This document shows positions 9,121-17,800 of a stretch of DNA of 64,000 nucleotides, piece after piece. The notes under the pieces are model-generated. The model made no database searches. It saw nothing but the letters and a program-made list of their open reading frames with translations, and was not told the origin of the DNA. Position 1 is the first letter of the stretch, and the number at the start of each line of letters is the position of its first letter. Both the position numbers and the translations under genes were made by a program. The stretch is from Kapaibacterium sp044224925 (GTDB lineage Bacteria; Bacteroidota; Ignavibacteria; Kapaibacteriales; Kapaibacteriaceae). The DNA is taken from NCBI GenBank assembly GCA_044224925.1, contig JBGAJM010000004.1, positions 62,001-126,000 on the forward strand, written 5' to 3'.

Positions 9121-10209
9121 TTAAGCGGCGCGTGGAATGGTGAACGTGATGGATGTTCCCATTCCCAGTGCAGACGTCACGGAGAAGGTTCCGCCGTGGA
9201 GTTCCACCAAACGCTTGGCGATGATCAGGCCAAGACCCACGCCTTGCTGCTCTTGCGATTTGCGACGGAACTGACGGTATGCTCCGATCTGCATGACCTC
9301 GCTCTCCTGCATTCCAACACCGTGATCGCGGATCGAGAACACCACATCGCGCGCGCCGGCCGTGGCCGATACGGAGACCTGTGTTCCCGGACGTGAGAAG
9401 TGGAGGGCGTTCTCGACAAGTTCTGTGGCGATCTTGTCGAGATGGGTTTCCATGATGCCGAGCGCTACACCTTCGATGTCGATGGCCATGGTGACGTCGG
9501 ACGGACGTTGATGTGCCGCGGCCCGTTGGGTGACGGCATCGTAGAGCACGGCCGCCGGTTCGGGCGTGATGCACTGACGCATACGGTCGATATGCAGCGG
9601 ACTCTCGGCCAATGTCTCGATCTGGGCATAGACAAGGAAGTTGTCGGTCGTACGTAAGAGTCGACGTGCCGCGCCAAGGATCTCGGCGCTCACTTCACGG
9701 ATCTCGTCGGCACTTGCCTCTGCATGTCCGTGCAAGAATGAAGCAGAACCGATGATGTCCGTGAGCGGAGTGCGATATTCGTGTGGCAACGCATACAAGA
9801 GCGAAGGTTGCTGATCTTGCGGTTGCAAGATCACCGGCGATTCACCTGCAACAGGAAGTCCTTGCAACGTCATCAACGAACGAATACCTGCATCGGTGAG
9901 CGGACGCGACAACACGCCGTAGGGCACGTCGGTCTCTGCGAGCGGCTCTCGCTCGTCCGCAAGGACGATGAAGGGCACGTCGACGTTCAGGCCATGCATG
10001 TAAAGTTTTTGTCGCAGATCCGGAACGCGGAGCATCGAGGCATCGATGAGCACAGCGCTGGGTCGGTGATGACGCACGACTCCTTGTGCAGCGGAAAGAT
10101 CCGATGCAAGGAGGACCGAGATGTCGTACGCGAGCAGGGAGGTCGCAGTAGTGGTTCGACGATCTGTGTCCGGGTCCAGGAGCAAAAAGGTGCGTGGGGC
10201 AGACGACAT
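9121..10209 (-). CDS. Receiver-histidine kinase hybrid sensor
   Basis: 362 residues, no membrane segment, presumably cytoplasmic. Residues 1-120 form a response-regulator receiver with Asp12/Asp14 and the phosphoacceptor candidate Asp56 (VLIDAS). The usual Lys-Pro is Arg-Pro (LSRPL) and the switch Thr/Ser is Ala (IVLADE), so phosphorylation chemistry may be altered. A HisKA domain follows with the H-box ALPHEYRTPL, then an HATPase with N-box TELVENALHFS, G1 DHGVGM and G2 GVGLGLIIAKRL. It probably takes phosphate from, or senses, a partner kinase. The output regulator is not adjacent. It is divergent from the beta-barrel gene across a 126-base region containing a dyad. Confidence 0.88.
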   Translation of the reverse strand: MSSAPRTFLLLDPDTDRRTTTATSLLAYDISVLLASDLSAAQGVVRHHRPSAVLIDASMLRVPDLRQKLYMHGLNVDVPFIVLADEREPLAETDVPYGVLSRPLTDAGIRSLMTLQGLPVAGESPVILQPQDQQPSLLYALPHEYRTPLTDIIGSASFLHGHAEASADEIREVSAEILGAARRLLRTTDNFLVYAQIETLAESPLHIDRMRQCITPEPAAVLYDAVTQRAAAHQRPSDVTMAIDIEGVALGIMETHLDKIATELVENALHFSRPGTQVSVSATAGARDVVFSIRDHGVGMQESEVMQIGAYRQFRRKSQEQQGVGLGLIIAKRLVELHGGTFSVTSALGMGTSITFTIPRAA

Positions 10210-10216
10210 TGCGGGA

Positions 10217-10224
10217 CGAATATA
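10217..10224 (-). promoter_or_regulatory. Candidate -7 box (TATATTCG) of the hybrid kinase
   Basis: On the reverse strand TATATTCG lies 7 bases before the kinase ATG. It differs from TAnnTTTG by one base. A TTG sits 20 bases upstream, close to the expected -33 position. Confidence 0.45.
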
Positions 10225-10274
10225 GCTGGGGGACCCTATACACGCAACCGCGCTTTGTTACATTGGTGTGATTT

Positions 10275-10303
10275 TTTGCGAACATGGGCAGTTTTTTCGC
10301 AAA
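10275..10303. promoter_or_regulatory. Inverted repeat, possible operator
   Basis: TTTGCGAA (10275-10282) and TTCGCAAA (10296-10303) form a perfect 8-base dyad. The half-sites are 21 bases apart centre to centre, about two helical turns, which suits a dimeric DNA-binding protein. It lies between the divergent kinase and beta-barrel genes. Confidence 0.4.
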
Positions 10304-10335
10304 TCCATGTTTTGATTGACCATAGGGTCGGAATA

Positions 10336-12213
10336 ATGGTGGCGATGCTGCTCCTAAACTGCCAATTTGTTACAGGGCAGCAGATCCAACCGCTGATGGA
10401 GATCCCGCAGCCGACGGAGAGCGCCACGGCCAGTTTTGGCGTCGATAAGATCGCCAATACCTATGTGTTCACGGGGAATGCCGACGTGCGGTCGGTGACG
10501 GATCTTGTCACGTTCCGCTGGGTGAACACCTACCGAGGATCGGCCTTTCGAACGCTCACCATGGCCATCCGTGACGATGAATTCAGTCAGATCTCCCTGG
10601 CCGTGCCCCTTTCCACCTTCCTGAGCGCCGTGATCCGACAGGACTGGGTGTTGTCACGTGATTCACGGTCGGTTGGACTGAACAGTCTGGAGCGGTTGGG
10701 AGGCGTGGGCGGACTCCGCTGGAGCGACGAGAGCATTGGGCATCTCGAGGCTGTTGCCGGACTCGAGCGCACCACACAGATCGGTCAACGCGCCGTTGGC
10801 TTCATCGGAGGGATCGACGGACAGCTCACGGACCTGGCCCTTGAGGAGTGGCGACTGAACTCACGCCTGATCGCCGACTATCAACGCATGGACACCATGC
10901 GTGCCAACTCCGACATCCTTGCCCATGCCGGTGTGATGCGCGTGTTCTCCGACGTGTCGCAGATGCAGGTGGGCCTCGATTACACGAACGTGCATCGCGA
11001 TTTCTTCACGGCCCTGTCGGGATCGACGTCGAACGAATTGGCCGTCGAACAGCGCGGCGAGGAGCGCGTGCGACTGAACTCCGACGTGTCGTACGGGATC
11101 ACCGGTGGCCTGTCGGCAGGTCTCGTGGCCGGCGTGGATGCGGCGCGCATCGGACGTGGCTATCGCGATCCGTATGCCGATGTGTCGATCACCAAGGTGG
11201 ATCGCACGCTCTCCGAGCTCACGATCGATGTGGCACTTGAACTTCGCTATACCGTTCCGCTGTTCTCTACGACGTTGGGCATTGCCTTGTACACACGAAA
11301 CGAACAGAACAGCGTGGCACCCGTTGCACCCATCGATGAACAAGACCTTGCCGCCATTCGGTCGCAAGAGAATCAGCGCGACAACACATCGCAGCGGAGC
11401 AAGTTCTATGGCTCGGCATCATGGTTCCCGTCGGAACGGGACACGCTCAGGGTGGAAGGGAGTTCGTGGCTCTTGCGATACGATACGCCGAGCTCGTTGA
11501 ACTACGACGATCGGGACGAATTGAATGGGCTGCTCACGATCCGATATGGTCGGAAGATCTCACCATTGTTGAGTTTCAATCTCACGCTGTCCGGACAGTA
11601 TGTGCACATGGTCTTCCTGAACCGGCAGCGAAGCGCGATCAACAACGAGAACCGTGTGATCCGCTTTGCGCCACAAGTGATCGTGAACGGAAGTGTTGTG
11701 AAGATGCAGCCGCAGATCGAGGTACTGGCGAACTACACGGTGTACGACTTCGATGAGCCGGGTGCCAATGCCCGATCGTACAGTTTTCGTCAGATCGCCA
11801 TTCGCGACTCCATTCGCATCCGCCTTACCCAAGAACTCTTCGTCGATGCCCGGATCCTGTTCCGGTACTTCGAACGCGGCGCTCTGTTCTGGGGTGCGTT
11901 CGCAGAAACGCCGCAGAACAGCAATCTCGAGCAGCTATCGAAAATCCTTTTATTTTATGACGTCGGTTCGGGCGTACGCATCGGAACAGGCGTACGGTTG
12001 TACCAACTCGAGCAACGAACGCTCGGTCCTGGTTCGATCGTTTCGGCCACCACCAGCTCGGTCCAGTTCTGGGCCCCCGAAACGGCCATTCAGTACACGA
12101 GCTCCAATGGTTCGGATCTGTCGTTGGGTGGCTGGTATGAACTCCAGCATGTGAACGTGACGGGCAGACGGAACCTTCCAAACCTTCTCTTACAAGCTCG
12201 AGTGGTGTTTTGA
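10336..12213 (+). CDS. Putative outer-membrane beta-barrel protein
   Basis: About 625 residues. The start is uncertain. ATG at 10336 gives a very short signal peptide (MVAMLLLNCQFVTG, cut before QQ). A TTG at 10312 would add eight residues, including charged ones, and make a more normal signal. The mature protein is a succession of amphipathic strands with many Tyr, Arg and Asp residues (LRYTVPLFSTTLGIALYTR, LSFNLTLSGQYVHM). It ends in VVF, the terminal-phenylalanine pattern of outer-membrane barrels. No family is recognised; it may be a porin-like or capsule/usher-like protein. An RsbW-like gene follows 2 bases after its stop codon. Confidence 0.6.
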   Translation: MVAMLLLNCQFVTGQQIQPLMEIPQPTESATASFGVDKIANTYVFTGNADVRSVTDLVTFRWVNTYRGSAFRTLTMAIRDDEFSQISLAVPLSTFLSAVIRQDWVLSRDSRSVGLNSLERLGGVGGLRWSDESIGHLEAVAGLERTTQIGQRAVGFIGGIDGQLTDLALEEWRLNSRLIADYQRMDTMRANSDILAHAGVMRVFSDVSQMQVGLDYTNVHRDFFTALSGSTSNELAVEQRGEERVRLNSDVSYGITGGLSAGLVAGVDAARIGRGYRDPYADVSITKVDRTLSELTIDVALELRYTVPLFSTTLGIALYTRNEQNSVAPVAPIDEQDLAAIRSQENQRDNTSQRSKFYGSASWFPSERDTLRVEGSSWLLRYDTPSSLNYDDRDELNGLLTIRYGRKISPLLSFNLTLSGQYVHMVFLNRQRSAINNENRVIRFAPQVIVNGSVVKMQPQIEVLANYTVYDFDEPGANARSYSFRQIAIRDSIRIRLTQELFVDARILFRYFERGALFWGAFAETPQNSNLEQLSKILLFYDVGSGVRIGTGVRLYQLEQRTLGPGSIVSATTSSVQFWAPETAIQYTSSNGSDLSLGGWYELQHVNVTGRRNLPNLLLQARVVF

Positions 12214-12215
12214 TC

Positions 12216-12632
12216 ATGTCGGACGTGAGAACATATTCGCTGACGCTTCCAAGCGACCGATCGAGCATCGCCGCGGTGGAACCGTTCGTGGCCAGCATCG
12301 AGAGTGTGCGGTTGCTCGACGAGCAACGCTACTACAACATGCTCGTGGCACTCACCGAAGCGGTCAACAATGCCATCATTCATGGTAACGGGGCCGATCC
12401 GACGAAGATGGTCGAGCTGCAGGTGCAGACATCGTCATCCGAAGTGATCTTTCTTGTGAATGATTCCGGCGCAGGCTTCGACCCCGAGGATGTTCCGGAT
12501 CCCCGTCAGCCGGACATGTTGTTGCGCGATGGCGGCAGGGGTGTTTTTCTTATCAGACACTTGGCAGACGTTGTCGAGTTTTTCCCAACAACGTCAGGCA
12601 TGACCGTCCTGATCAAATTCTTCCTTCTATGA
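12216..12632 (+). CDS. Anti-sigma-factor-like ATPase (RsbW/SpoIIAB, HATPase_c_2)
   Basis: 138 residues of GHKL ATPase fold. The N-box is LTEAVNNAIIHGN, the G1 box is VNDSGAGFDPEDVPD, and GGRGVFLIRHLADVVEF forms the lid and G2 region. RsbW-type proteins are Ser/Thr kinases that bind and inhibit a sigma factor and phosphorylate an anti-anti-sigma partner. Neither partner is in this neighbourhood. ATG at 12216 is preferred over a TTG 6 bases earlier that overlaps the upstream stop. The gene is embedded between a beta-barrel gene and a secreted peptidase gene, overlapping the latter by 4 bases, so it may control envelope genes. Confidence 0.85.
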   Translation: MSDVRTYSLTLPSDRSSIAAVEPFVASIESVRLLDEQRYYNMLVALTEAVNNAIIHGNGADPTKMVELQVQTSSSEVIFLVNDSGAGFDPEDVPDPRQPDMLLRDGGRGVFLIRHLADVVEFFPTTSGMTVLIKFFLL

Positions 12633-14182
12633 ACGTCCGCCACTTGTCACTCGTCACTCTCTTTTTGATATTCGTCACTTGTCACTCGTCACTTGTCACT
12701 GCCCACGGCATCGACACCACAACGGCCCGTCGACATCTTGAATTCCTCGCCTCCGACGAGATGCGCGGACGGAACACGCCATCAAAAGAGTTGGAGCGCT
12801 CGGCGGCGTATATCGAAGAACAATTCCGTTCCTATGGATTGAAGCCGCTGCACGGATCGTATCGCAAGCCGTATGAACTGTTGCGCTCGAACCTTGCTCC
12901 GGGGGCATCCTTGCGGGTGCGATCGAACGATGTGATCACCACACTTGCCGTGAAGACGGACTTCATTCCGTTCGAGCAGACGGGTGACGGAACCATCGAG
13001 AACGCACCCGTGGTGTTCGCCGGATTCGGTATCACTGCCAAAGAATATCAGTACGATGACTATGCAGGCATCGATGTGCACGACGCCGTGGTGCTCGTGA
13101 TGCGCGGCGAGCCGAATACGCAAGACTCTGCCCAGGGATTTGCCGGAAAGCAGTACACACGCTATAGCAGTGTGACGGAGAAGACACGGAATGCCATTGC
13201 CCATGGGGCCATCGGCGTGCTTGTCGTTGATGCGCCGCGCGGCGATCGCAAGATGTTCATCACCGGATTCTCGTGGCCATCCCTCTATCCGGGCATTCCT
13301 TCCAATGCCGTACCCCTCACCTTGCCGAACACCAAGACGCCGCGTATTCCCGTGATCCATGTGGGCGAGCGAACGATCGCTGCGTTGTTGGGGAGTTCAG
13401 ATAGTCTGCGTGCAACAGTGAAGTTGATCGACTCTCTCGTGCAACCGCGCAGTATGCCGCTCACCGCGCGCGTGTCCGCTTCCGTTGCGTTGACGCATGA
13501 GCATATCACGGTCGACAATGTGGTCGGCTATCTGCCGGGCTCATCCGTTCCCGACGAGTACGTTGTGATGGGCGCTCACTATGACCACGTTGGTGTGGGC
13601 AGACCGAATGCGGACGGTGATTCGATCTTCAACGGTGCCGACGACAATGCTTCGGGTACTACGTCGATCTTGATGTGCGCTGAACATTTCGCCTCCATGA
13701 AGAAACGTCCTGCGCGCGGCATCCTGTTCATTGCCTTCAGTGCCGAAGAGAAGGGGTTGCTCGGATCGAAGGCCTATGCGGCCGATCCGTCGTTGCCGCT
13801 GGACAAGTGTGTGGCCATGATCAACGTGGACATGATCGGTCGATGCGAGAACAACAAGGTGAGCATTGGCGGCGATAAGAAATGTCCAGACCTCATACGC
13901 TTCAACGAAGAAGAGAACGCGGCGTTGGCCTCACCCTATACGTTGGCCTACGACATCGAACAGTACTTCTTCCGAAGCGATCAGGCATCCTTTGCCATGA
14001 AGCGTATCCCTGTGCTCTTCTATTTCACGGGTGAGCACAAGGACTATCACAAGGCGAGCGACGAGATCAAGCTCATCAACTTCAAAGATCTCGTTGGCCT
14101 CACACACCTGATCTCGAACACCGTGCTTCGTGCCACGAGTGTGCCGCGCACGCAGTACGTACCGGCAGGCTTTGAAGAGTGA
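12629..14182 (+). CDS. Secreted M28-family zinc aminopeptidase
   Basis: 517 residues. The signal peptide (about 1-26) is written largely by heptanucleotide repeats (see 12644-12699). A PA-like insert (about 100-240) precedes the M28 core. Zinc ligands and catalytic residues are visible as HYDHVG, NGADDNASG, FSAEEKGLLGS, NVDMIGR and DYHKASDE. The family removes N-terminal amino acids from peptides outside the cytoplasm. The start overlaps the RsbW-like gene by 4 bases, and the stop directly abuts the convergent MoxR-like gene. A change of one heptad near the start would shift the reading frame and abolish production. Confidence 0.92.
   Translation: MNVRHLSLVTLFLIFVTCHSSLVTAHGIDTTTARRHLEFLASDEMRGRNTPSKELERSAAYIEEQFRSYGLKPLHGSYRKPYELLRSNLAPGASLRVRSNDVITTLAVKTDFIPFEQTGDGTIENAPVVFAGFGITAKEYQYDDYAGIDVHDAVVLVMRGEPNTQDSAQGFAGKQYTRYSSVTEKTRNAIAHGAIGVLVVDAPRGDRKMFITGFSWPSLYPGIPSNAVPLTLPNTKTPRIPVIHVGERTIAALLGSSDSLRATVKLIDSLVQPRSMPLTARVSASVALTHEHITVDNVVGYLPGSSVPDEYVVMGAHYDHVGVGRPNADGDSIFNGADDNASGTTSILMCAEHFASMKKRPARGILFIAFSAEEKGLLGSKAYAADPSLPLDKCVAMINVDMIGRCENNKVSIGGDKKCPDLIRFNEEENAALASPYTLAYDIEQYFFRSDQASFAMKRIPVLFYFTGEHKDYHKASDEIKLINFKDLVGLTHLISNTVLRATSVPRTQYVPAGFEE
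12644..12699 (-). repeat. Heptanucleotide repeat inside the peptidase signal peptide
   Basis: Reverse complements of the 6659-6699 heptads: TTGTCAC and TCGTCAC at 12644-12657, then four contiguous alternating copies at 12672-12699, with a T-rich gap of 14 bases between. A 22-base stretch (12640-12661) is the exact reverse complement of 6668-6689 apart from possible end bases. Six heptads encode most of the signal peptide. Confidence 0.9.
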
Positions 14183-15679
14183 TCAACCCTGTAGGTCGTC
14201 GTCGTCCATATCGAACGACGGTGGCGTGAAGATCGAACCCACAAGATCCTTGTAGGTGGTACCGGCGCTTGAATCGGACTTGGCGATCTTCGAGTGCTGA
14301 TGCAAGGCATCGAGCACGAACTCCATGGCCGTTGCCATTCGCGCTTGATCGTTCACATCGTAGCCGAAGGCCGAGGCCACTTGGGCAAGACCCGGGACAT
14401 GCATGAGCGTCGCATAGAATTCGGAAAGCGGCATCATGTCCGAGACCGTCAGCATGTTGCCTTGCTCGAACCACCGAACGATGGGCGCATACGGATCGTC
14501 GACAGGTTGTTGTCCCTTGCGTGCACGACGGATGTTCGGATCGGGCAGATAGAGTCGGAACACTTCACGCACAGCCTTACCGATCAGTGCCCTTGCCACC
14601 TTTTGTGGCCCTTCTTGTTCTCCCTCGAAGACCAGTTCCACTTTGCCCGTGATGCCCGTGATGGCCTGCGTGATATCGGCAATGCGCGGTGCAATGGTGT
14701 CTTCGTTGTTCACGATGGCTCGTCGTTCGGCGTTCGAGACAACGTTCTCGAGCGTGGAGATCGTAAGACGTGCACTAACACCGCTTGACTGATCAACGAA
14801 CTCACTGGCGCGCGCAAGGAAGGCAATGCTCTCGACGATCTGTTCAAGATAGGTGGGCAACAACACGGGGAGCGAGGAGCGATGGATCCATGATTCCTGA
14901 CGTGTGATGGCCATGCCTTCTTCGATAGTGGCCGGATAGTGCGTCAGGATCTGCGATTGAATACGGTCCTTGAGCGGCGTGATGATGGAGCCGCGATTCG
15001 TGTAGTCTTCGGGGTTGGCCGTGAAGACCATGAGGATGTCGAGCGGAATGCGCACCGTGAAGCCACGGATCTGGATGTCGCGCTCCTGCAGGATGTTGAA
15101 CAGCGCCACTTGAATGCGTGGCTGCAGATCCGGCAATTCGTTGATCACCACGATGCCGCGATTGGTGCGCGGCACAAGACCGAAGTGGATGGCCCCTTCG
15201 TGTGCATAGTGCAGACGTTGCGTTGCAGCCTTGATCGGATCGATGTCGCCGATGAGGTCGGCAACGGACACGTCCGGTGTGGCAAGCTTCTCGCCATAGC
15301 GTTCATCGCGACCGATCCACTCGATGGGAGTCTCTTCGCCCATCTCCGCCACCAGTTGCGTGGCGCGGTAGGAGACAGGGTGGAAGGGATGATCGTTCAC
15401 TTCGGAGCCCTTGATGACGGGGATGCGCTCGTCGAGCAAGGTGGTGAGCTGTCGTGCGATGCGCGTCTTTGCTTGTCCGCGCAGACCGAGCAGTAGCATG
15501 TCGTGTCCGGCAAGGATGGCATTGACGATCTGCGGGATCACCGAATCGTCAAAGCCGATGATGCCGGTGAAGATGGGCTCTTTCGCGCGCAGCTTTGCGA
15601 TGACGTTGCGACGGAGTTCGTCCTTGATGGTGCCATCGGCATAGCCGGACGCACGGAGTTCGCCAAGTGTGGTGATCAT
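14183..15679 (-). CDS. MoxR / magnesium-chelatase-like AAA+ ATPase
   Basis: 498 residues. The P-loop is GLRGQAKT (65-72) with the Ala-Lys-Thr typical of MoxR and ChlI relatives. The Walker B region reads VINELPDL (about 178-185), and sensor 1 is in FTANPEDYTNRG. This NELPDL subgroup is commonly annotated as magnesium chelatase, but no chlorophyll or cobalamin genes are nearby. A MoxR-like chaperone role, usually with a VWA-domain partner, is more likely; no such partner is visible. The ATG at 15679 begins MITTLGELRASG and overlaps riboflavin synthase by 4 bases. It is the last gene of a four-gene reverse operon. Confidence 0.88.
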   Translation of the reverse strand: MITTLGELRASGYADGTIKDELRRNVIAKLRAKEPIFTGIIGFDDSVIPQIVNAILAGHDMLLLGLRGQAKTRIARQLTTLLDERIPVIKGSEVNDHPFHPVSYRATQLVAEMGEETPIEWIGRDERYGEKLATPDVSVADLIGDIDPIKAATQRLHYAHEGAIHFGLVPRTNRGIVVINELPDLQPRIQVALFNILQERDIQIRGFTVRIPLDILMVFTANPEDYTNRGSIITPLKDRIQSQILTHYPATIEEGMAITRQESWIHRSSLPVLLPTYLEQIVESIAFLARASEFVDQSSGVSARLTISTLENVVSNAERRAIVNNEDTIAPRIADITQAITGITGKVELVFEGEQEGPQKVARALIGKAVREVFRLYLPDPNIRRARKGQQPVDDPYAPIVRWFEQGNMLTVSDMMPLSEFYATLMHVPGLAQVASAFGYDVNDQARMATAMEFVLDALHQHSKIAKSDSSAGTTYKDLVGSIFTPPSFDMDDDDLQG

Positions 15680-16263
15680 GGATGCAGGAGTCTTTCTACG
15701 TATTTGGCGAGCACGTCGAACTCGAGGTTCACGGCATCTCCAACGGATGTGTGTTTCATGGTCGTATGGTCGATGGTGTGCGGAATGAGCGCCACCATGA
15801 ATCGATCGTCCTCGATGCGCGCAACGGTAAGCGAGATGCCGTTCACACACACAGATCCAACAGGGATGAGATACTTCGCATAGGTGCGGGGAAAGCGGAT
15901 CCACAGTTCCCATCCTGCATCGAGATGCGTGATGGCATCAACACTGCCTGTTCCGTCCACATGTCCTTGCACGATGTGTCCGCCCAACCGATCGCTCACG
16001 CGAACGGCGCGTTCGAGATTCACAGCATGCCCAACGCGCAGTGCACCTGTCGTGGTCTTGGTGAGCGTCTCGTGCACGGCCGTCACGGAGAAGTGATCGG
16101 CATGCACGGCCGTTGCCGTCAGGCAGACGCCGTTGACGCTCACGCTGTGGTCGACGGCGAGATCCGACATGATGTCGTGCGCCGCGATATCGATCCGCAC
16201 GCCATCGCCAACGCTCTCGATGGTGCGCACTGTTCCAACTTCTTCGATGAGTCCGGTGAACAC
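15676..16263 (-). CDS. ribE: Riboflavin synthase, alpha chain
   Basis: Dismutates two 6,7-dimethyl-8-ribityllumazine molecules to riboflavin. 195 residues with two tandem lumazine-binding barrels: the first begins MFTGLIEEVG with SVNGVCLT, and the second has GHIVQGHVDGTG and SVCVNGISLTV. Both halves keep the His and Asn-Gly signatures. The other riboflavin genes are not in the window. It starts 1 base after the upstream esterase-like gene ends and overlaps the MoxR-like gene by 4 bases. No FMN riboswitch is visible upstream. Confidence 0.96.
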   Translation of the reverse strand: MFTGLIEEVGTVRTIESVGDGVRIDIAAHDIMSDLAVDHSVSVNGVCLTATAVHADHFSVTAVHETLTKTTTGALRVGHAVNLERAVRVSDRLGGHIVQGHVDGTGSVDAITHLDAGWELWIRFPRTYAKYLIPVGSVCVNGISLTVARIEDDRFMVALIPHTIDHTTMKHTSVGDAVNLEFDVLAKYVERLLHP

Positions 16264-16264
16264 G

Positions 16265-17089
16265 TCAGTTTCCTTTGATAAACGCCGTGATGAGGTCGAT
16301 GTAGGCCTGATGACCCATCACCTCTGGAATATTGTCGTGCCCAGCTCCCTGAACAGCGCGGAAGGTCTTGGGGTTCCGTGCGAGATCGTAGAGGCGACGT
16401 CCGTTGCGGTCGATGGGGATGAAGAGATCGTCCGTTCCGTGCAGAATGAGGAGTGGTGCGGTGTTCATGCCGATCTTCGCATCGTTGGCAAAGGCGCCGT
16501 CCATCACGTAGCTGCCGGGAATGTTGAGGATGGTGCCGCTTTGCACGAGCGACTCCGACGAGGCGAACGGTGCTTCGAGGATCAACACATGTGGCGTGCG
16601 ATGGCTCGTGCTCACGTCCACGGCAGCGGCGCAGCCGAGCGAGTAGCCGTAGTTGGCGATGAGGGTGGTGTCGACGTCGGCTCGACGGAAGACGTAGTCC
16701 CACGCAGCACGCGCATTCGCATAGAGCGATGCTTCTGTGCTCGTGCCGCCGCTCATGCCATAGCCGTTGTAATCGTACACGAAGACGTTGAATCCTGCCT
16801 TGTACAACAACTCAACACGTGGCCAATAGTACTCAAGATGGTCGCGGTTGCCGTGATGATAGACGATGGTGTAGGGAGGATCGCCATGCAGCGAGTCCAC
16901 TTGTCGCACGAAGAAGCCATGGATGGTCACGCCATCCACCAAGAGTTGCACATGCTCACGACGGTCCGCCGGGATCACACTATCGGACAGTGTGTAGTGG
17001 TCGAGCGTTGTGCTGTTGAACAGGAATGGATCGAGCGAGCACGACGAAAGGATGGGCACGGCGGCGAGGAGGAGAAGGAAACGGATCAT
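16265..17089 (-). CDS. Alpha/beta-hydrolase lipoprotein
   Basis: 274 residues. A lipoprotein signal with lipobox LSSC puts the modified cysteine at position 17, so the enzyme is membrane-anchored outside the cytoplasm. The hydrolase fold has an oxyanion HHGN (78-81), the nucleophile elbow GYSLG with Ser150, Asp220 in LHGTDDLFIP and His251 in GAGHDN. The pattern is that of the BAAT/FrsA-like serine hydrolases (COG1073). The substrate is unknown; an ester or peptide is possible. The start overlaps the upstream lipoprotein gene by 4 bases. Confidence 0.88.
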   Translation of the reverse strand: MIRFLLLLAAVPILSSCSLDPFLFNSTTLDHYTLSDSVIPADRREHVQLLVDGVTIHGFFVRQVDSLHGDPPYTIVYHHGNRDHLEYYWPRVELLYKAGFNVFVYDYNGYGMSGGTSTEASLYANARAAWDYVFRRADVDTTLIANYGYSLGCAAAVDVSTSHRTPHVLILEAPFASSESLVQSGTILNIPGSYVMDGAFANDAKIGMNTAPLLILHGTDDLFIPIDRNGRRLYDLARNPKTFRAVQGAGHDNIPEVMGHQAYIDLITAFIKGN

Positions 17090-17736
17090 AAGGTGTACGC
17101 TCCTCCAAGATAGATCCCTGCAGAGCCACGTCCACCGATACTCGACGTGCCTTCGAAGACGCCGGAGTGCGTGTCGACGTTCGCCGCCTGCCAGATGAAC
17201 TCAGCCTGCAGCGAGAAGTTGTCGGATAGGGGAATGAGCGAGCCCACGTAGGGACTGACGAGATAGGCGGGTGCGACGAATTGCATGGTGTTGTGCAGCC
17301 CGCCGTATACGAGCCACCGCTCGGCCACTTCGTAGCTGGCCGTCACGGACACGTCGGGATAGATGCGCGACGTAGCGAAGCTCCGAAGATCGGAGAACAT
17401 CATCAGTCGACCGCTTGCCGTGATCTCGGGGACGATGCCGTTCTCATGGACGATGCGCGCCGATGCACCAACGTCGATGCCCACAACGGCAAAGGCCGTC
17501 ATCAAGGCGTGAAGGTTGCCATGCATGGTGACGTTGTCCGAGATGCCATGCATGACACCTGCCGTGAGATAGGGGACAACGATGGTGGGGACCTTGGATG
17601 GGACCACCGGACCTCCGACGCTACCGGTGATCACGGTCTCGTGTTGCTTGAGAACGCGAACGGGTTGACCTGCACTGCATCCGATCATGACGAACGTCAT
17701 GATACAAAGCAAGAGGGATACCGTATGTTTGGTCAT
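17086..17736 (-). CDS. Lipoprotein of unknown function, barrel-like
   Basis: 216 residues. The signal sequence MTKHTVSLLLCIMTFVM ends at the lipobox MIGC. The body has glycine-rich alternating strands (VPYLTAGVMHGISDN, VVGIDVGASARIV, GSAGIYLGGAYTL), suggesting a small beta-barrel. No family is recognised. The ATG at 17736 is chosen because it begins the signal peptide; in-frame upstream codons carry no sensible signal. It is first in the operon with the hydrolase, ribE and the MoxR-like gene, and divergent from the AddB-like gene across 64 bases. A degenerate box (TATCTGCG) lies 11 bases before the start. Confidence 0.7.
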   Translation of the reverse strand: MTKHTVSLLLCIMTFVMIGCSAGQPVRVLKQHETVITGSVGGPVVPSKVPTIVVPYLTAGVMHGISDNVTMHGNLHALMTAFAVVGIDVGASARIVHENGIVPEITASGRLMMFSDLRSFATSRIYPDVSVTASYEVAERWLVYGGLHNTMQFVAPAYLVSPYVGSLIPLSDNFSLQAEFIWQAANVDTHSGVFEGTSSIGGRGSAGIYLGGAYTL

Positions 17737-17800
17737 CTGACAAGACTCGCAGATATTCAACGGCAAATTACGACTCAGCCAACCACGAAACGTCCACAGC

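Noticed and set aside
9781..10335. N-terminal 185-residue extension of the beta-barrel protein
   Set aside because: It runs antisense through the kinase gene and does not look like protein. The signal-peptide start at 10336 (or 10312) is far better.
14183..15679. Loss of the Walker B Asp (Asn in VINELPDL) as a sign of inactivity
   Set aside because: NELPDL is, as far as I know, typical of this chelatase/MoxR subgroup, and the catalytic Glu is present.
15680..16263. FMN riboswitch for ribE
   Set aside because: ribE starts 1 base after the preceding gene. There is no leader that could hold an RFN element.
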